From positions 434,001 through 498,000 of the forward strand of contig JAPEIS010000010.1 of assembly GCA_029531795.1 (NCBI GenBank): a DNA stretch of 64,000 nucleotides. The letters are read 5' to 3'. Source of the stretch: Sclerotinia nivalis (lineage: Eukaryota; Ascomycota; Leotiomycetes; Helotiales; Sclerotiniaceae). The position numbers were made by a program, and so were the translations under genes. The stretch's first letter is position 1. Each line of letters begins with the position of its first letter. The notes below the pieces were generated by a model that was not told the DNA's origin, ran no database searches, and worked only from the letters and a program-made list of their open reading frames with translations. Below, one piece after another: positions 20,397 through 29,945 of the stretch.

Positions 20397-23288
20397 ATGT
20401 TTGAAATTGACGAACAAACCATCCCGTTCATACGGACGCGCCAGGCTCTACTCCTCCTAGATCTGCAGAATGACTTCATAGGAGAGGGAAGCTTGTTGCC
20501 GGTCGAGAAACCCTCAAGCTACATCGACAATATAAGGAATCTAATCGAGCCCTTCCGGCCTTCTGGTGACATAATATGGATATGCAGCGTTTCTACGGAG
20601 GGTGTTTCGAGGATAGTCAATCAACCGCGGAGCGATAGCGAAGCCATAATAACGAATAATGAGCTTCCACGACCTCGACGAGACGTGTTCACTCCGGAGA
20701 CTGAGTCCGGGCCTAATGAGAAGGAAAGCAAGCTTCCAGTAGCTGGCAGCGAGGAGGATGCAGCGGAAGCTTTTTTGACAGTTCAAACCGAAGGAAAGGA
20801 GCGGATGCTAAAGCCCAAGTCGAGGGGCTCAGAAATTTCAGATGTGTTTGCACCCGTCTCTGCGAAAGACCTGGTGTTCAATAAAACATACTATTCTGCA
20901 TTCAAAGATGGCAGTCTAGTCCAAAAACTGCGGGGCAAGTTTGTGACGGAAATATACATAGCTGGAGCCCTTACGAATGTCAGTGTGTTTGCCACGGCAA
21001 TGGATGCTGCTCGCCATGGTTACGCTATAACCATAGTTGAGGACTGTCTAGGATATAGGAGCAAAGCTAGACATGAAGAAGCTTTACGTCAGCTCCGAGC
21101 TTACACAGGGTGCGATGTCATAAGCAGCGGGGAACTCATTGAGTGCTTACAGAAGCAAAAGAAGGTCGCAGAAAGGAGAACGACTTCCAGTAAGAAATCT
21201 CGTCCTAAACCTAGAGAACCACAACCAAAAGAATCTCGAAATACTGGGATTGAGAATCTAATGGGGAACTTAAAGCTAGAAGCAGAAGACCCGCCAGCCA
21301 CCACCGCCATAGCCCCATCATCGACGGCAGCCATCGAAGACGATTTCGAAATCACTACCCAACTCTTGCGCGCACAAGTTCGACGAGCGAAGCCACCAGC
21401 TGAACTTGAAGCAGAAGCTAAGAAAAGAGAAAAGGCGAAGTCGAAAACGAAATCGCGTCGACATAATACGAAGCCAGTGGAAGTAGGAGGACCCTCCAGT
21501 CCATCGAAAGAACGAAGCTCGACGTCTTCCAAAAGTCCGTCACCTGACTCGTCAGGATCACCGAACCCGGTGGTCAAAGCGGCGCTGGCCAGTCCTGAAC
21601 CCCAAAGCACTGAGGAGGAGAAACTCCAGGTAAAACCTTCATCAAACAAGGAAACTCTTGAACAGATGCCAAATGGCGAAGACAGTGCAATAGTCGACAC
21701 GGCTAAACTTTGTGAAGGTGATACGACAGTGATCCACAAGCTCCTACCCGAGGAATTGGCAAGCGGGATCTTCAAGAAGATCCGTCATGAGGTCCTTTGG
21801 CAGAAGATGGGTCACCAGGGTGGTGAAGTACCCAGGCTTGTAGCAGTTCAAGGCCAAATTGAGGAAGACGGTAGTATTCCAATATACCGCCATCCAGCGG
21901 ATGAATCTCCTGCTCTCCTTACATTTTCGCCCACGGTTGAAATAGTCAAGAACATAGTCGAGAAAAGGCTTGGGCATCCGGTGAACCACGCTTTGATTCA
22001 GTTCTACCGAGATGGAAATGATAATATCTCTGAGCATAGTGACAAAACGTTGGACATTGTTCCCAATACCTTTATTGCCAACGTGAGCCTGGGAGCTCAA
22101 CGAACAATGGTATTTCGCAGAAAGAAATCTGTGAAGAGTGCAGGATGTATAGACTCTCAGTCCACAACTCGAGAATCTTGCAGGGCAGCACTTCCGCATA
22201 ACTCATTGTGTAAGATGGGTTTGGAAACCAATAAGAAGTGGTTACATGGCATTCGACCAGACAAGAGAATGGCGAGTGAGAAATCTGAAGCTGAATTGGC
22301 TTACGATTGTGGGCGTATATCTTTGACATTTAGACACATTGGTACATACCTTGACAAAAGTCAACAAAAGATTTGGGGCCAAGGCGCAACTGCAAAAAGG
22401 AAACAGGAGGCCAAATCGGTCATTAATGGAGATACACCACAATCTCAGGAAATGCTACAGGCTTTTGGAAAAGAGAATCATGATAGCAATTTCGACTGGC
22501 AGGATATATACGGCAAAGGATTTGACGTACTGCACATGTCTAATTCCAAAAAGCTTTACTTATCGGGGGATTCCATCTCGGATTGCCGTGTAAAGTTAAT
22601 ACTTAACGAGTACAATATTCCTTGGATAGAGGCTACCATTTCGCCCTCTTTCCATTGGAAAAAAGAAAGTTCTACGGTCGATGATCAAGCGATACCAGAA
22701 ACATCACCTATCAAATTTGTTGACAATGATCCAAGCAAAACCACAGTCGAAGGATGCATGCCGATCATGTTTTATCTTGAAGCTATATATTGTCCCAATA
22801 AGGACTGCAAATCCCCAGCTCACCTCGCTCGCCATTACACCCGTTATGAACAAGCCAACTCCCTACTCAAGATCTGCCAGACGGTCCCCTTTAATGTAAA
22901 GCCTTTCCGCGCTGAGCTCGCTAAATGGAACATCTACGCCCAAGAGGCAGAATACATAGCAGGCGACGAGATCGGCCTTGCAGACTTTGCAATCATGCCG
23001 CTGTTTGAGATGGTAAGCGCGAAGTGGGGTGACGCTCTGGGATTTGAGCCTCTGGCAAAATATTGGAAGAGGATGATTCAAAAGGAGAGCTTTTTGAAGG
23101 TTCTCCCAAAAGGAAATATAGAGGCGTTGCAGAAGCAGGCACCGCTTTGTGCTGTGCGACAGAAAATCAATGCCTTAACGAAGGAGAAGCTGGAAATAGA
23201 GGATAGTGGAGGTCACTCTTCTGCAGAGGCAGAGAAGGGCAACGGCAAAGAGATTGAAGAGCTATCGGATGGAATTGCAAAGTTATGA
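20397..23288 (+). CDS. Three-domain fusion: isochorismatase-like + AlkB-type Fe(II)/2OG dioxygenase + GST-like
   Basis: One exon, 963 residues from the ATG at 20397; in-frame codons just upstream (TTG) are not a start. Domain 1 (about 18-250) is isochorismatase-like: ALLLLDLQNDFIGEG with the Asp, KTYYSAF with the Lys, and AGALTNVSVFATAMDAARHG, where the usual nucleophilic Cys is Ser. A charged linker follows (about 255-445). Domain 2 (about 450-665) is AlkB-like of the ALKBH2/3 type: FYRDGNDNISEHSDKTLD with iron ligands His547 and Asp549, LPHNSLCKM, WLHGIRPD with His617, and RISLTFR with Arg640/Arg646 for 2-oxoglutarate. Domain 3 (about 705-905) is GST-like: LYLSGDSISDCRVKLIL and DEIGLADFAIMPLFEM. 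The AlkB part probably demethylates alkylated bases; the partners may regulate or bind. Substrate and nuclear location are inferred. Confidence 0.9.
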   Translation: MFEIDEQTIPFIRTRQALLLLDLQNDFIGEGSLLPVEKPSSYIDNIRNLIEPFRPSGDIIWICSVSTEGVSRIVNQPRSDSEAIITNNELPRPRRDVFTPETESGPNEKESKLPVAGSEEDAAEAFLTVQTEGKERMLKPKSRGSEISDVFAPVSAKDLVFNKTYYSAFKDGSLVQKLRGKFVTEIYIAGALTNVSVFATAMDAARHGYAITIVEDCLGYRSKARHEEALRQLRAYTGCDVISSGELIECLQKQKKVAERRTTSSKKSRPKPREPQPKESRNTGIENLMGNLKLEAEDPPATTAIAPSSTAAIEDDFEITTQLLRAQVRRAKPPAELEAEAKKREKAKSKTKSRRHNTKPVEVGGPSSPSKERSSTSSKSPSPDSSGSPNPVVKAALASPEPQSTEEEKLQVKPSSNKETLEQMPNGEDSAIVDTAKLCEGDTTVIHKLLPEELASGIFKKIRHEVLWQKMGHQGGEVPRLVAVQGQIEEDGSIPIYRHPADESPALLTFSPTVEIVKNIVEKRLGHPVNHALIQFYRDGNDNISEHSDKTLDIVPNTFIANVSLGAQRTMVFRRKKSVKSAGCIDSQSTTRESCRAALPHNSLCKMGLETNKKWLHGIRPDKRMASEKSEAELAYDCGRISLTFRHIGTYLDKSQQKIWGQGATAKRKQEAKSVINGDTPQSQEMLQAFGKENHDSNFDWQDIYGKGFDVLHMSNSKKLYLSGDSISDCRVKLILNEYNIPWIEATISPSFHWKKESSTVDDQAIPETSPIKFVDNDPSKTTVEGCMPIMFYLEAIYCPNKDCKSPAHLARHYTRYEQANSLLKICQTVPFNVKPFRAELAKWNIYAQEAEYIAGDEIGLADFAIMPLFEMVSAKWGDALGFEPLAKYWKRMIQKESFLKVLPKGNIEALQKQAPLCAVRQKINALTKEKLEIEDSGGHSSAEAEKGNGKEIEELSDGIAKL

Positions 23289-23583
23289 TCGCGATTGGGT
23301 GTGATGAGGGTTCATGATGGGAGGTTTGAAAAACTGGTGTTGGGGATGGGCGACAACATGGTGTTCAGCGCATTTGGAGATAGACGAATGTCCGTAGAGA
23401 AATGGAAATTTCAAGAGCATTTCTAGCAATATCATGAATACTTAGCGTATAGACCATAATCAATCCTATCATTGATTTTCTCTCTTCATTTGCAGTCCCT
23501 TTTATACAGCACCATCTTCCCACCACCCATTGATTGACGCTAACCACATCCATCCATCCATCATCCATCCCCAAATCCAACCA

Positions 23584-23968
23584 TCATTTTGCGCTACCTT
23601 CTCCCTCCCACACAGTCGTCTCCACCATAAAAGTTCCCTTTCGATCTTTACATCTATTTTCCATCAACATCAACATCCCTCCTTCAATCCAATACACACC
23701 GCTCATCCACATTCAGACCCAACCAACCCTTTTCAAAGAGATCAAAGAAAACTCACCGTCGAAAAAACCGCTCAACAGGCTCACAAACAATTTTCTTCCC
23801 AAACTTCCCATCTTTACCCTTCTCGAGATCACAGTTATACTGGTAGAATTCGAGTAATTCACAGTTTTTAAGGTTTCCGTCGAATCCTTTTCGATAGGTG
23901 GACTTGGCGGAGAAGCGGGCTTCGTAGGGGAGAGAGGAGGGTGAGAAGGTGGCGATTGGTGGTGTCAT
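23584..23968 (-). CDS. SOM1: Mitochondrial inner-membrane peptidase accessory protein Som1
   Basis: Exons (minus strand): 23968-23757 and 23653-23584; 93 residues. Exon 1 encodes MTPPIATFSPSSLPYEARFS and the diagnostic LKNCELLEFYQYNCDLE and VCEPVERFFRR. Exon 2 supplies CKDRKGTFMVETTVWEGEG and the stop. Yeast Som1 is required for maturation by the Imp1/Imp2 inner-membrane peptidase, which trims precursors exported to the intermembrane space. The Cys pattern CX..YXCX..CX..C fits a twin-Cys protein of the intermembrane space. The splice join (GTGAGT donor, TAG acceptor) completes RR-C and places the conserved VETT-x-WEG in frame, as in other fungi. The gene is head-to-head with the Rad51-like gene, leaving 100 bp between the start codons. 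Confidence 0.88.
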
Positions 23969-24068
23969 TTCTTTTGCGGGGGTCAGGTTTGAAGAAGCGG
24001 AGGAAGGAGGAAGGAGTTATTTGGAGCGAGGGGGAAGAGTGAGCTGGTATAGGATAGGATAAGATAAG
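23969..24068. promoter_or_regulatory. 100-bp shared divergent promoter (SOM1 / Rad51-like gene)
   Basis: Only 100 bp separate two outward-facing start codons, so both genes must share promoter DNA or have very short leaders. The sequence is purine-rich with GATAGGATAGGATAAGATAAGAT-like GATA words just before the Rad51-like ATG. Confidence 0.55.
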
Positions 24069-24929
24069 ATGGATAGAATAAAGTCTAGTGAAGAGATATT
24101 CGGAGGTAGATTATTGCAAGAAGTGGAAGATAGTGAGGAGAGTTTAGAATCGGTATGTTCGTTCATTCTCTTTATTCCTTATCGATAACACATTTGTCTT
24201 CCCCTCATCCTCTCATCCTCTTTCAAACAATATAAATAATTAAGCTAATAACAAAAGCTCCTATCAACATTAACACCCCATCCCGCAAAAACTCATATCC
24301 CTTCTCTAGATGAACTCTGGTCTCAGTCATATCAAAATCAATCGAGATTATCGGTTTCGGGTAGGCAGTTACCATTGTTGATTCATATTTTGACGGGGCT
24401 TCTTAGAGGGGAGGAGGGAGAGGTAGGGAAGTGTGTTGTGTTGATTGATATTAATGGGAGGTTTTCACCTTCATTCTTAGCATTTGTGGATGATGATGAG
24501 GACGAGGGGGTAAATAATGAACAAGTGAGGAAGGAGAAAGAATTAAAGAGAGAGGATCTCAAACATCTCCATATATTTCGGCCTTCGGCTCAGAATCTTG
24601 AATGCACCTTAAGAGGGATAGAGAAATATATGTTGTATGGAGAGCATGATAGTTATGGAAGGAAATTTGGAGGGACCATCTTATTTGGGTTTGATGGGAG
24701 TGATGGGGGAGGGAGTACAATGAATGTAAAGGGAATGGGGAAGCCGGAGGTGGTAATGGGGTGGAGAGGATGGTTGAGGGTTGAGAGGGAGGAGGTAGGT
24801 GGATTTGGGGCGGGTGTTAGTGCGGAGGAGATGTTGGGAGAGAGGAGTAGGAAGGAGGAGGTTGTTAGGAGGAAGGGATGGAGAGGGATGGGTGATAAGG
24901 GTGGGGAGGTTGTGTGGAGGTTAGACTAA
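24069..24929 (+). CDS. Rad51/XRCC2-like recombination protein with degenerate P-loop
   Basis: Exons: 24069-24152 and 24258-24929; 251 residues. Exon 1 encodes MDRIKSSEEIFGGRLLQEVE and continues in phase into LLSTLTPHPAKTH. The RecA-like core shows GKCVVLIDINGRF (hydrophobic strand ending in Asp, Walker B-like), DLKHLHIFRPSAQNL, GIEKYMLYGEHDS and GWRGWLRVEREEVGGFGAG near the C-terminus. This arrangement is that of fungal Rad51-like C-terminal proteins related to XRCC2. Where Walker A GxxxxGKT is expected, the text is SVSGRQLPLLIHILTG, lacking the catalytic Lys-Thr. The protein may therefore act without ATP binding, as reported to be tolerated in XRCC2. A role in homologous recombination in the nucleus is inferred. 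The short length (usual relatives are longer) and low-complexity acidic insert are notable. Confidence 0.72.
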
Positions 24930-25629
24930 AGGGAGAGTCTGAGGATGGATGGGATATTGGTGAAAGGTGCAATCGACTTTTGCTTGATGTTGCAGAATAA
25001 GAGTCTAAACGGGGGATGAGATGGCACACGTGATGGGATGCCATGTTCCTAGACAAACTTTATCATCAGATCGAGCATGAGGAATACTCTGAGATGGTTG
25101 AGCTTGTTATGTGGTTTAAGTTATGCGTCTAGAACGGCATAGAATAGAATTGCTCGAAATTTTAAACCAGCGCTCATATGAAGTATGATCCGAGAAATGG
25201 AACTTTACTGTAAAGCATTCTGTTTTCAACGCAACATACATCATATGAAGCTTCCTGATCTCGATGTTTTCATTCCAATCAGCGCAATGCCAATATAAAC
25301 AACCCGGTCAGGCTAATACAACGAACGTCCTGCTTTCTTATTTCGTTCAGACAGTCCCCAAAGTCACCCCTCATTCATTTGCACACACTTTCTCCAATAC
25401 AAACACAGACGAATTCTCAAAAGCACTTTGCACAGCCTTCTAGAGAACAAATGCACGCATTGCTAAAGCACATCGATATTGGTAATGTACAGCTTGCCAA
25501 CCCATTTCAACCTCGCAGCATGCAATGGTCCTTCTCCACATCCCTTTCCCTTTTCTCCCTCAATCAAGCATCCACCAGAACAAAACACCCTGTCCAATCT
25601 AAACCATCCATTTATCAAATCCGATTTCT
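24930..25629. other. Intergenic, convergent 3' ends
   Basis: 700 bp between the Rad51-like gene and COX7A. Plus-strand frames starting near 25379-25479 are Ser/Pro/Asn-rich and cross the Cox7a exons in antisense; they look non-coding. Confidence 0.55.
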
Positions 25630-26110
25630 CTATGCGGAAGTATTGGCAGCTCTCTGATCCTCCAACCTTGAGTAGAACGCATCGCGCTTGCGGACGGCTG
25701 GGACGTGATACCCGTACCTATTGTTTTGTTAATATTGTGACCTTCAGTTCCGCCCAGAAGAAATGAAGGCTTACCAGAAAGCGTATCCGAAGGTCGTTCC
25801 GATACCTGGTGGGTGATGTTAGTTGCCTGCTTTGCTTCATTTCTACCCCATTTTGCTGCTTCTCTCTCCATTCACCCTTCCCCCTTCCGCACGCCCCCCA
25901 GACATCCGTTCACCACATACCGAAAGCGACGCTAAGGTCAAGAACAAGCCCTCTTCGGAGCATCTACAGCACAAAGTCAGCTCAATTTCCAATTTCATCC
26001 CATCCCATCCCATTCAATTTCATCTTCTCCAACTTCGAACTCCCAACCTCAACTCCTCACTTCTTGCCACCAGGAGAAAAACTCACTCCAGTAATTGGTT
26101 TGATCGCCAT
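25630..26110 (-). CDS. COX9: Cytochrome c oxidase subunit VIIa (Cox9/Cox7a type)
   Basis: Four very short exons (minus strand): 26110-26087, 25963-25921, 25805-25775, 25717-25630; together 186 nt for 61 residues. The protein starts MAIKPITGMLRRGLVLDLSV, has one membrane helix (about residues 14-33, ending near GYAFWYGYH) and the matrix/intermembrane tail HVPAVRKRDAFYSRLEDQ. These are the landmarks of the fungal complex IV subunit VIIa. It is a single-pass subunit of cytochrome c oxidase in the inner mitochondrial membrane. Every intron has a GT..AG pair, and the joins restore ITG-MLRRG, AF-GIGTTFGY and FW-YGYH. Each exon is shorter than 90 nt, so automatic gene finders may miss it. Confidence 0.9.
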
Positions 26111-26464
26111 TGTGATATTTTGTTCTGAGGGGGAGAAATCTGGTTCTGAATCTCTTATTTGCACACTCAAACTTGCTGTTCAAAATCGCATGATGCATCC
26201 CACGATAGCCGGAACCTCCAATTTTAGCTCGTTAATACCTGAGGCACAGACGCTAATTTCAACACGCCAACTCAATCTCTACACGTGATCAACCATTCTG
26301 AACCTTTAATATTCACAAGCTCCAATTTACCATTCAATCAACTCGATAGCTCATTCAGTCGGTTTACACTACGGCCATGAATCCTTCTTTTCACGCCGAA
26401 ACCCACGAGCTATTTATTTAAAGTTTGCGGCGAGCGCGAAAAAATCTAGAAAATCATTGCGATC
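26111..26464. promoter_or_regulatory. Divergent promoter region of COX9 and TAF8
   Basis: 354 bp between outward-facing start codons. No TATA box or strong motif is recognised; the TAF8 side has a GC-rich GCGGCGAGCGCG stretch about 40 bp before the ATG. Confidence 0.45.
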
Positions 26465-27515
26465 ATGGTCCCAGTGTCACGAAAGAGATCCACACCCAAT
26501 TCCAGCGACGACGACGATATGGACGAACCGCACCGCAAACGGCAACGCATTTCCCCCGTTCTCCCACAAACACCTCCTCCCGAGCTCGAACTGCCGCATA
26601 CTGATAAAATGGAATCTTCACTCTACGACAGCGATGTGCGGACGCTGTTGCGCAAAACTATATGTCAGACGCTGGCACATGTCGGATATGATAGGGCGAC
26701 GGAGGAAGCGCTGGAGGCGATGTGTATGGAGGTCGATACTTGTTTGTATATCCTCATTTTGGGCAAAGGGCCTTGTGTTGACAAGTCTATAAGATACCAC
26801 GCATTTACTCTCACAAGTTACAAATTCGATGCTGAATGCTAGAAGAAATGTACCGATACCGCACGACATAGCATACGCGTTTAATCGGTATCAATTACCA
26901 CTCGCATCACTAGAACCGCATTTGCGACCTCCGATTTCCGTACCGAAACTCAAGGTAGAAGTCGAACCGGCGCCGGAGGAAGATACAACGACGAAAAATA
27001 TTATGAGGATATTGGGGAAGGAACTTAATGGTGAAGTGGAAAAGGCACAAAAATCATATATTCCGAAAGGGTTCCCTGCATTTCCAAGCAAACATACATT
27101 TAAATGGACGCCCAAGGAAAGCGAACGCGTAACGGATCCGCGAAAGATCCGCGAAGAAGCTGCAAAGAATGCGAGGATGGGAGAGGAGGCTCTGAGACGT
27201 TTGGTGAAGGTTGGAAAGGTGGGCAAAGATAGGGATATGAAGCGGATGGCGGGTAGAGATCCAAAAAGCAAGGAGAGACATGAATTATGGGAGCGCGCCA
27301 TGTTAAGTTTGGCTGGCGAAAAGGGTAATACACATACTGCAAGTGGGAGCGGGAATGGAAAAGAAAAGATGAAGGATCTGGCGCTGGATGAGCGCAGTAT
27401 GGTGGTTAATGCGGAAAAGCAGTACTTTAGAATGGGAGCACCGGCGAAGAGGAAAACCCAACCTCAACCTCCGCCTTCGCCCATGGATGAGGATTTAGTA
27501 CCATTGGAGCCATAG
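26465..27515 (+). CDS. TAF8: TFIID subunit TAF8
   Basis: Exons: 26465-26741 and 26818-27515; 324 residues. A basic/acidic N-terminus with a KRQR cluster (possible nuclear localisation signal) precedes a histone-fold (Bromodomain_TP) domain at about residues 52-115: LLRKTICQTLAHVGYDRATEEALEAMCMEVD, then ARRNVPIPHDIAYAFNRY after the intron. The TAF8 C-terminal domain follows at about 180-230, with IPKGFPAFPSKHTFKWTPKE and DPRKIREEAAKNARMGEEALR. TAF8 pairs with TAF10 and helps bring TAF2 into TFIID at RNA polymerase II promoters. The intron donor is GTTTGT, weaker than usual. Joining at ACT-T/TT restores an open frame and the conserved order. Confidence 0.92.
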
Positions 27516-27854
27516 GGAATTCGCTTTCAGCGAAAAGCAAATTTGGGTTAGGAAATAAGGGATGGAAGGATGCATGCATATTCAGCGAGGAGTTCTGGGG
27601 TTTGAATCAACCGGGTCACATTTCCAGGGGCCAATGAATCAGTGATGGATGGACTTCTGCATGAGCGAGAGGTATTTCCTTGTATGTGTAGAACTTACAT
27701 AAATCGTTGCTCACGCGCAACTTTACATACACTCTACCAAAAAGATATACCTTTTATGACTCCTATGGCCATGTGCACCTGTTGTAACGCCAATCATAGA
27801 CCTAACACCATCGCAATGCACCAGCTATATCCTATGCAGTAGTCCATTTAAATC
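27516..27854. other. Intergenic, convergent 3' ends
   Basis: 339 bp between TAF8 and the Mgs1-type ATPase stop codons. Nothing recognised. Confidence 0.6.
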
Positions 27855-29540
27855 TCAAGGCCAAGCACCTGGATCAACTTCTGTTCCCAAATCTCTATCC
27901 TCCAAAAACTTCCTACCTCTCAATTCTTCTGGCAAGTATTCCTGAACTACTTTTCCCTCCTTATAATTAGGATTATACTTATACTGATCCCCATACCCCA
28001 ACTCCTTCATCAACTTCGTAGGTGCATTTCTCAAATGGATAGGAATAGCTAAACTAGCCACCCCTGGTTCCTTGAGTGCAGAAAATGCATTATTTAATCC
28101 CCTATATGCTCTCGTACTTTTTGGTGCTAGACATAATGCTACAGTAGCATGAGCCATTGCAATCCGGCATTCGGGCATGCCAATTTTCTCACATGCGGTG
28201 TATGCGCTAGTTGCGAGGGTTAGCATGGTGTTATCGGCTAGTCCTACATCTTCAGATGCCATGACTATCATCCGCCGAGCGATGTAGAGAGGGTCTTCCC
28301 CGGATTGAAGCATTCTTGCGAGGTAGTACAGAGCAGCATCTGGATCACTGCCTCTTACTGACTTGTGGAAAGCAGATATAGTGTCATAGTGTTGATCTCC
28401 GGCTCTATCATAGACTAACGTTTTTGTGAGAGAGGCTTTGATGTCTTCCTTTGTGATATTAGGCCTTGTGGATAGACCCATGGCCAGCTCCAAGAGATTC
28501 AGAGCTGTCCGAGCATCACCGTCAGAGAAAGCAGACAGATATTTGAGGAGTTCTGTATCCACAAGATCTGTAGGAGTGTAATTGGGTCCTTCAGTCCTTA
28601 ACGCCCTCTCTAATATCTTCAGTATATCATCATCCGTCAACTTCGACAACGTGAATGTCCGACACCTAGACAGTAAAGCATTCTGGACTTTAAAAGACGG
28701 ATTTTCAGTTGTAGCTCCTATCAAGGTAATCTGCCCACTTTCAACAGGCCCCAGAAACACATCCTGCTGACTCTTCGAAAACCGATGTATCTCATCACAG
28801 AAGATTATCGTCTTCCTTCCGGTCAGCCCCAATTCCCCTCTTGCCTCAGCAAATATCTTCTTCACTTCTCCTACTCCCGAAGAAGTACTATTGATTTCGA
28901 CAAACCGACTGCCTACCATCGCAGCCACACATCGTGCAATTGTAGTTTTCCCCGTGCCAGCCCCTCCCCACAGTATCATCGACGGCACACGATCTTGCTC
29001 GATAAGACTTCGCAGAACCCCTTGAGGTCCAACCAATTCCTGCCCACATACTTCGTCTAGATTTCGTGGGCGCATTCGTTCTGCCAACGGAGCGGCTTTC
29101 TGAAAGGCATTGGACTTGCTCTTCTTCGCTGGTGGATCTCCATTATCGTTTTTCTTCTCGAATTCTGGGCCCGGTGCCCCAATATCATCAAACGATCTCT
29201 TCATTTGAACTATGAGGGACTCACTCGCATGAGCCTCAATCTGCCGCTTCATTGTCTGATTTCCAGTTGTGCTTCCATCCTGTACATTTTGTTGAAAAAT
29301 AGGCGTAGGACTGGTTGCTATCTTTGGAGTAGGACGGGATGCTGCCTTCTTAGCCGCAGGAGTTGAGAAGAAGTTTGAGACAGAAGGCTTCTGTGTGGAA
29401 GCTGGTTTCTGTGAAATATTTCCATGTTGTTGGGTGAGTGGCGGAGAAACAGTATCGATAAAGTCTTCACATCCTGAATCAATGTGACTGTTAATGTCTT
29501 TGGCCTTCACCTGTTTTTCGCAGATGGGGCAAGCAACCAT
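27855..29540 (-). CDS. MGS1: Mgs1/WRNIP1/RarA-family AAA+ ATPase with UBZ zinc finger
   Basis: One exon, 561 residues. The ATG at 29540 is preferred because it begins MVACPICEKQVKAKDINSHI, a UBZ4 zinc finger (Cys4, Cys7, His19, Cys24); the frame extends 39 codons further upstream but that part has no homologous look. A Ser/Pro linker contains SVSNFF (about 53-58), a PCNA-binding-like core. The AAA+ part has Walker A GGAGTGKTTIARC (Lys198), Walker B IIFCDEIHRF, sensor 1 GATTENPSF and sensor 2 SDGDARTALNLLE. The RarA-type tetramerisation/C-terminal domain follows with IARRMIVMASEDVGLAD and LRNAPTKLMKELGYG. The family helps maintain stalled replication forks, binds ubiquitinated PCNA and acts with Rad18 and Pol delta in the nucleus. 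Confidence 0.95.
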   Translation of the reverse strand: MVACPICEKQVKAKDINSHIDSGCEDFIDTVSPPLTQQHGNISQKPASTQKPSVSNFFSTPAAKKAASRPTPKIATSPTPIFQQNVQDGSTTGNQTMKRQIEAHASESLIVQMKRSFDDIGAPGPEFEKKNDNGDPPAKKSKSNAFQKAAPLAERMRPRNLDEVCGQELVGPQGVLRSLIEQDRVPSMILWGGAGTGKTTIARCVAAMVGSRFVEINSTSSGVGEVKKIFAEARGELGLTGRKTIIFCDEIHRFSKSQQDVFLGPVESGQITLIGATTENPSFKVQNALLSRCRTFTLSKLTDDDILKILERALRTEGPNYTPTDLVDTELLKYLSAFSDGDARTALNLLELAMGLSTRPNITKEDIKASLTKTLVYDRAGDQHYDTISAFHKSVRGSDPDAALYYLARMLQSGEDPLYIARRMIVMASEDVGLADNTMLTLATSAYTACEKIGMPECRIAMAHATVALCLAPKSTRAYRGLNNAFSALKEPGVASLAIPIHLRNAPTKLMKELGYGDQYKYNPNYKEGKVVQEYLPEELRGRKFLEDRDLGTEVDPGAWP

Positions 29541-29945
29541 GCTGAGCAATTGGTAGTTGTTGAGTAATGAAATTGGTTCATGATCATCATACAACTTTAT
29601 CTTAACAAACGCGTTGAAAGTTTTGGGGGACGCGCATATGGAAGCCCATGCAAGCAAAAGTGGCGCTAGCTTTATTTATCCCTTATCGTCCCCTCAGCGT
29701 AGGCTTAGGTTAGGCACATCACATCATACGAATCCATTCATTAACAGATATAGTATTTCACACTCACAGCAAGATAATCATAATGCATGGTATTACTTTT
29801 TACGTTGTTTGCATTTCTCATGTCCATGAGCCTTCTGCTATGCCATGTTTTTGAAGTACATCCTGCCAAATGACAAGGAGCCACAAACCCCGGAAAAGCC
29901 ATAAAACCTCAAGATGAATGACACACGCCCCTTTACACCACCCCT
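29541..29945. other. Intergenic between MGS1 promoter and RACK1 3' end
   Basis: 405 bp. The last part is the promoter of the downstream minus-strand ATPase gene; no gene is seen. Confidence 0.55.

Noticed and set aside
20397..24929. A physically linked DNA-repair cluster (AlkB fusion, Rad51-like)
   Set aside because: The genes are separated by a mitochondrial gene and lie on mixed strands; the repair genes are spread through the whole window among unrelated housekeeping genes.
29541..29657. Extending the Mgs1 start 39 codons upstream
   Set aside because: The added residues show no family resemblance, while the internal Met begins exactly at the UBZ finger, as expected for fungal Mgs1.
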